This document shows, piece by piece, positions 5,769 to 6,945 of a DNA stretch of 6,945 nt (positions are counted from its first letter, which is position 1; each line of letters begins with the position of its first letter). The position numbers were made by a program, and so were the translations under genes. The DNA comes from Halanaerobium sp051746665 (GTDB taxonomy: Bacteria; Bacillota; Halanaerobiia; Halanaerobiales; Halanaerobiaceae). The notes below the pieces were generated by a model. The model worked only from the letters and a program-made list of their open reading frames with translations. It did no database searches and was not told the DNA's origin. The stretch spans positions 1 through 6,945 of the forward strand of contig JBNJFG010000094.1 of assembly GCA_051746665.1 (NCBI GenBank), written 5' to 3'.

Positions 5769-6935
5769 TTAATTATTATTAAATAAATCTCTAGTATAAA
5801 CCTTTTCTTCCACATCTTTTAATTCTTCAGCCATTCTATTTGCTACAATAATTTCGGATTCTGCTTTAAACTCATCTAAATCTTTAATAACTTTTGACCT
5901 GTAAAATTCTTCTGCTTCTAATACAGGTTCATAAACTACTACTTCTATTCCTTTTGCTTTAATTCTTTTCATAACTCCCTGAACAGAGGATTGTCTAAAG
6001 TTATCTGAGTTTTTCTTCATAGTCAGACGATATATCCCAACCTTTTCAGGCTGCTGTCTAACAATCCTTTCAGCAATGTGATCTTTTCTGGTTCTATTTG
6101 CATCTACAATTGCCTGCATAATATTATTTGGTACATTTTCATAATTAGCAAGCAGCTGTTTGGTATCTTTAGGCAGACAATAACCACCATAACCAAAAGA
6201 AGGATTATTATAGTGATCTCCAATTCTTGGATCTAAACCAACACCTTCAATTATCTGTTTGCTGTCCAAATTTCTTACCTCAGCATAAGTATCTAATTCA
6301 TTAAAGAAAGCGACTCTCATTGCAAGATAAGTGTTTGCAAATAATTTAATTGCCTCTGCTTCAGTTGAATCTGTAAATAAGACCGATATATCTTCTTTTT
6401 CTGCTCCTTCTACTAAAAGGTTAGCAAATTCTTCTGCTCTTTCAGTTTTTTCACCAACAATAATTCTGGAGGGATAAAGATTATCATAAAGAGCTTTTCC
6501 CTCTCTTAAAAATTCTGGTGAAAATATAATGTTTTCTGTATCAAATTTTTCTCTTAATTCCTGGGTATAACCTACCGGAACAGTTGATTTAATAATCATT
6601 ACAGCATCTTCATTAAAAGATAGCACATTTGCTACAACCGCCTCAACTGTTCTTGTATTAAAATAATTTTGATCAGGATCATAATTAGTAGGTGTTGCAA
6701 TTATAACGTAATCAGCTTCTCGATAAGCCTTCAAAGAATCAGTTGTTGCCTTTAAATTAAGTTCTTTATTAGCTAGATAATCTTCCAGCTCAGCGTCAAC
6801 AATTGGAGATTCTTTTCTATTAATCATTTCAACCTTTTCTTCTATTACATCTACCGCAATTACTTCGTGATTTTGAGCAAGCAAAACTGCATTTGAAAGT
6901 CCAACATAACCAGCCCCTGCAACTGTGATTTTCAT
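5769..6935 (-). CDS. ugd: UDP-glucose 6-dehydrogenase
   Basis: Cytoplasmic enzyme that oxidises UDP-glucose twice with NAD+ to give UDP-glucuronate, a precursor for acidic surface polysaccharides. The 388 residues carry an N-terminal Rossmann NAD site (GAGYVG, 7-12), IATPT (79-83), KSTVPVG (116-122), PEFLREGKALYDN (140-152) with Glu141, the central helix with Lys197 and Asn201, and the catalytic-cysteine motif FGYGGYCLPKDTKQL with Cys253 and Asp257. The C-terminal UDP-binding domain includes RLTMKKNSDNFR and ends in TRDLFNNN. The length and many blocks match E. coli Ugd as I remember it, also 388 residues, rather than the longer ~430-450 residue forms. The gene is complete, but only 10 bases upstream are visible, so its ribosome binding site and promoter are outside the window or unclear. 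The ATG at 6935 fits the family N-terminus (MKITVAGAGYVGLSN). It leads a probable two-gene unit with the c-di-GMP protein. Confidence 0.97.
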   Translation of the reverse strand: MKITVAGAGYVGLSNAVLLAQNHEVIAVDVIEEKVEMINRKESPIVDAELEDYLANKELNLKATTDSLKAYREADYVIIATPTNYDPDQNYFNTRTVEAVVANVLSFNEDAVMIIKSTVPVGYTQELREKFDTENIIFSPEFLREGKALYDNLYPSRIIVGEKTERAEEFANLLVEGAEKEDISVLFTDSTEAEAIKLFANTYLAMRVAFFNELDTYAEVRNLDSKQIIEGVGLDPRIGDHYNNPSFGYGGYCLPKDTKQLLANYENVPNNIMQAIVDANRTRKDHIAERIVRQQPEKVGIYRLTMKKNSDNFRQSSVQGVMKRIKAKGIEVVVYEPVLEAEEFYRSKVIKDLDEFKAESEIIVANRMAEELKDVEEKVYTRDLFNNN

Positions 6936-6945
6936 TTTATCATTC

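Noticed and set aside
1..6945. Mobile element, CRISPR array, tRNA or phage signs
   Set aside because: No transposase motifs, direct repeat arrays, tRNA-like folds or flanking duplications were seen; the window reads as ordinary chromosomal genes.

Overview
The window looks like a chromosomal segment of an AT-rich, strictly anaerobic, low-GC bacterium with a Firmicutes-like gene style. Strong Shine-Dalgarno sites, a TTG start, pyruvate:ferredoxin oxidoreductase and a receiver-PAS-GGDEF-HD-GYP protein all fit that picture. One small gene looks like an outer-membrane beta-barrel, which would point to a two-membrane Firmicute such as Halanaerobiales. That placement is inference, not something the sequence proves.

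Layout. On the minus strand at the left edge is the N-terminal 340 residues of pyruvate:ferredoxin oxidoreductase (nifJ), which runs off the window and has its own near-consensus promoter. Upstream of it on the same strand is a small UbiE-like SAM-dependent methyltransferase with an extended -10 promoter. A divergent region of about 210 bases separates it from two plus-strand genes: a 446-residue secreted protein of unknown function with a TTG start, and a 158-residue predicted outer-membrane barrel protein. A perfect 7-bp hairpin between these two overlaps the ribosome binding site of the second. A strong hairpin at 3896-3928 ends this unit and also serves the convergent minus-strand pair.

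That pair is UDP-glucose 6-dehydrogenase (ugd), followed after 25 bases by a 592-residue cyclic-di-GMP protein that carries both a diguanylate cyclase and an HD-GYP phosphodiesterase domain.

How the genes work together. The ugd / c-di-GMP pair looks like one transcript and suggests a link between UDP-glucuronate supply for surface polysaccharide and c-di-GMP signalling. The secreted protein and the barrel protein look like a two-gene envelope unit. PFOR belongs to central anaerobic carbon metabolism and is transcribed separately. I see no mobile element, CRISPR array, tRNA or rRNA. No gene is visibly broken; only nifJ is cut by the window edge. I found no clear new system; the best candidate for undescribed biology is the envelope pair at 2015-3878.
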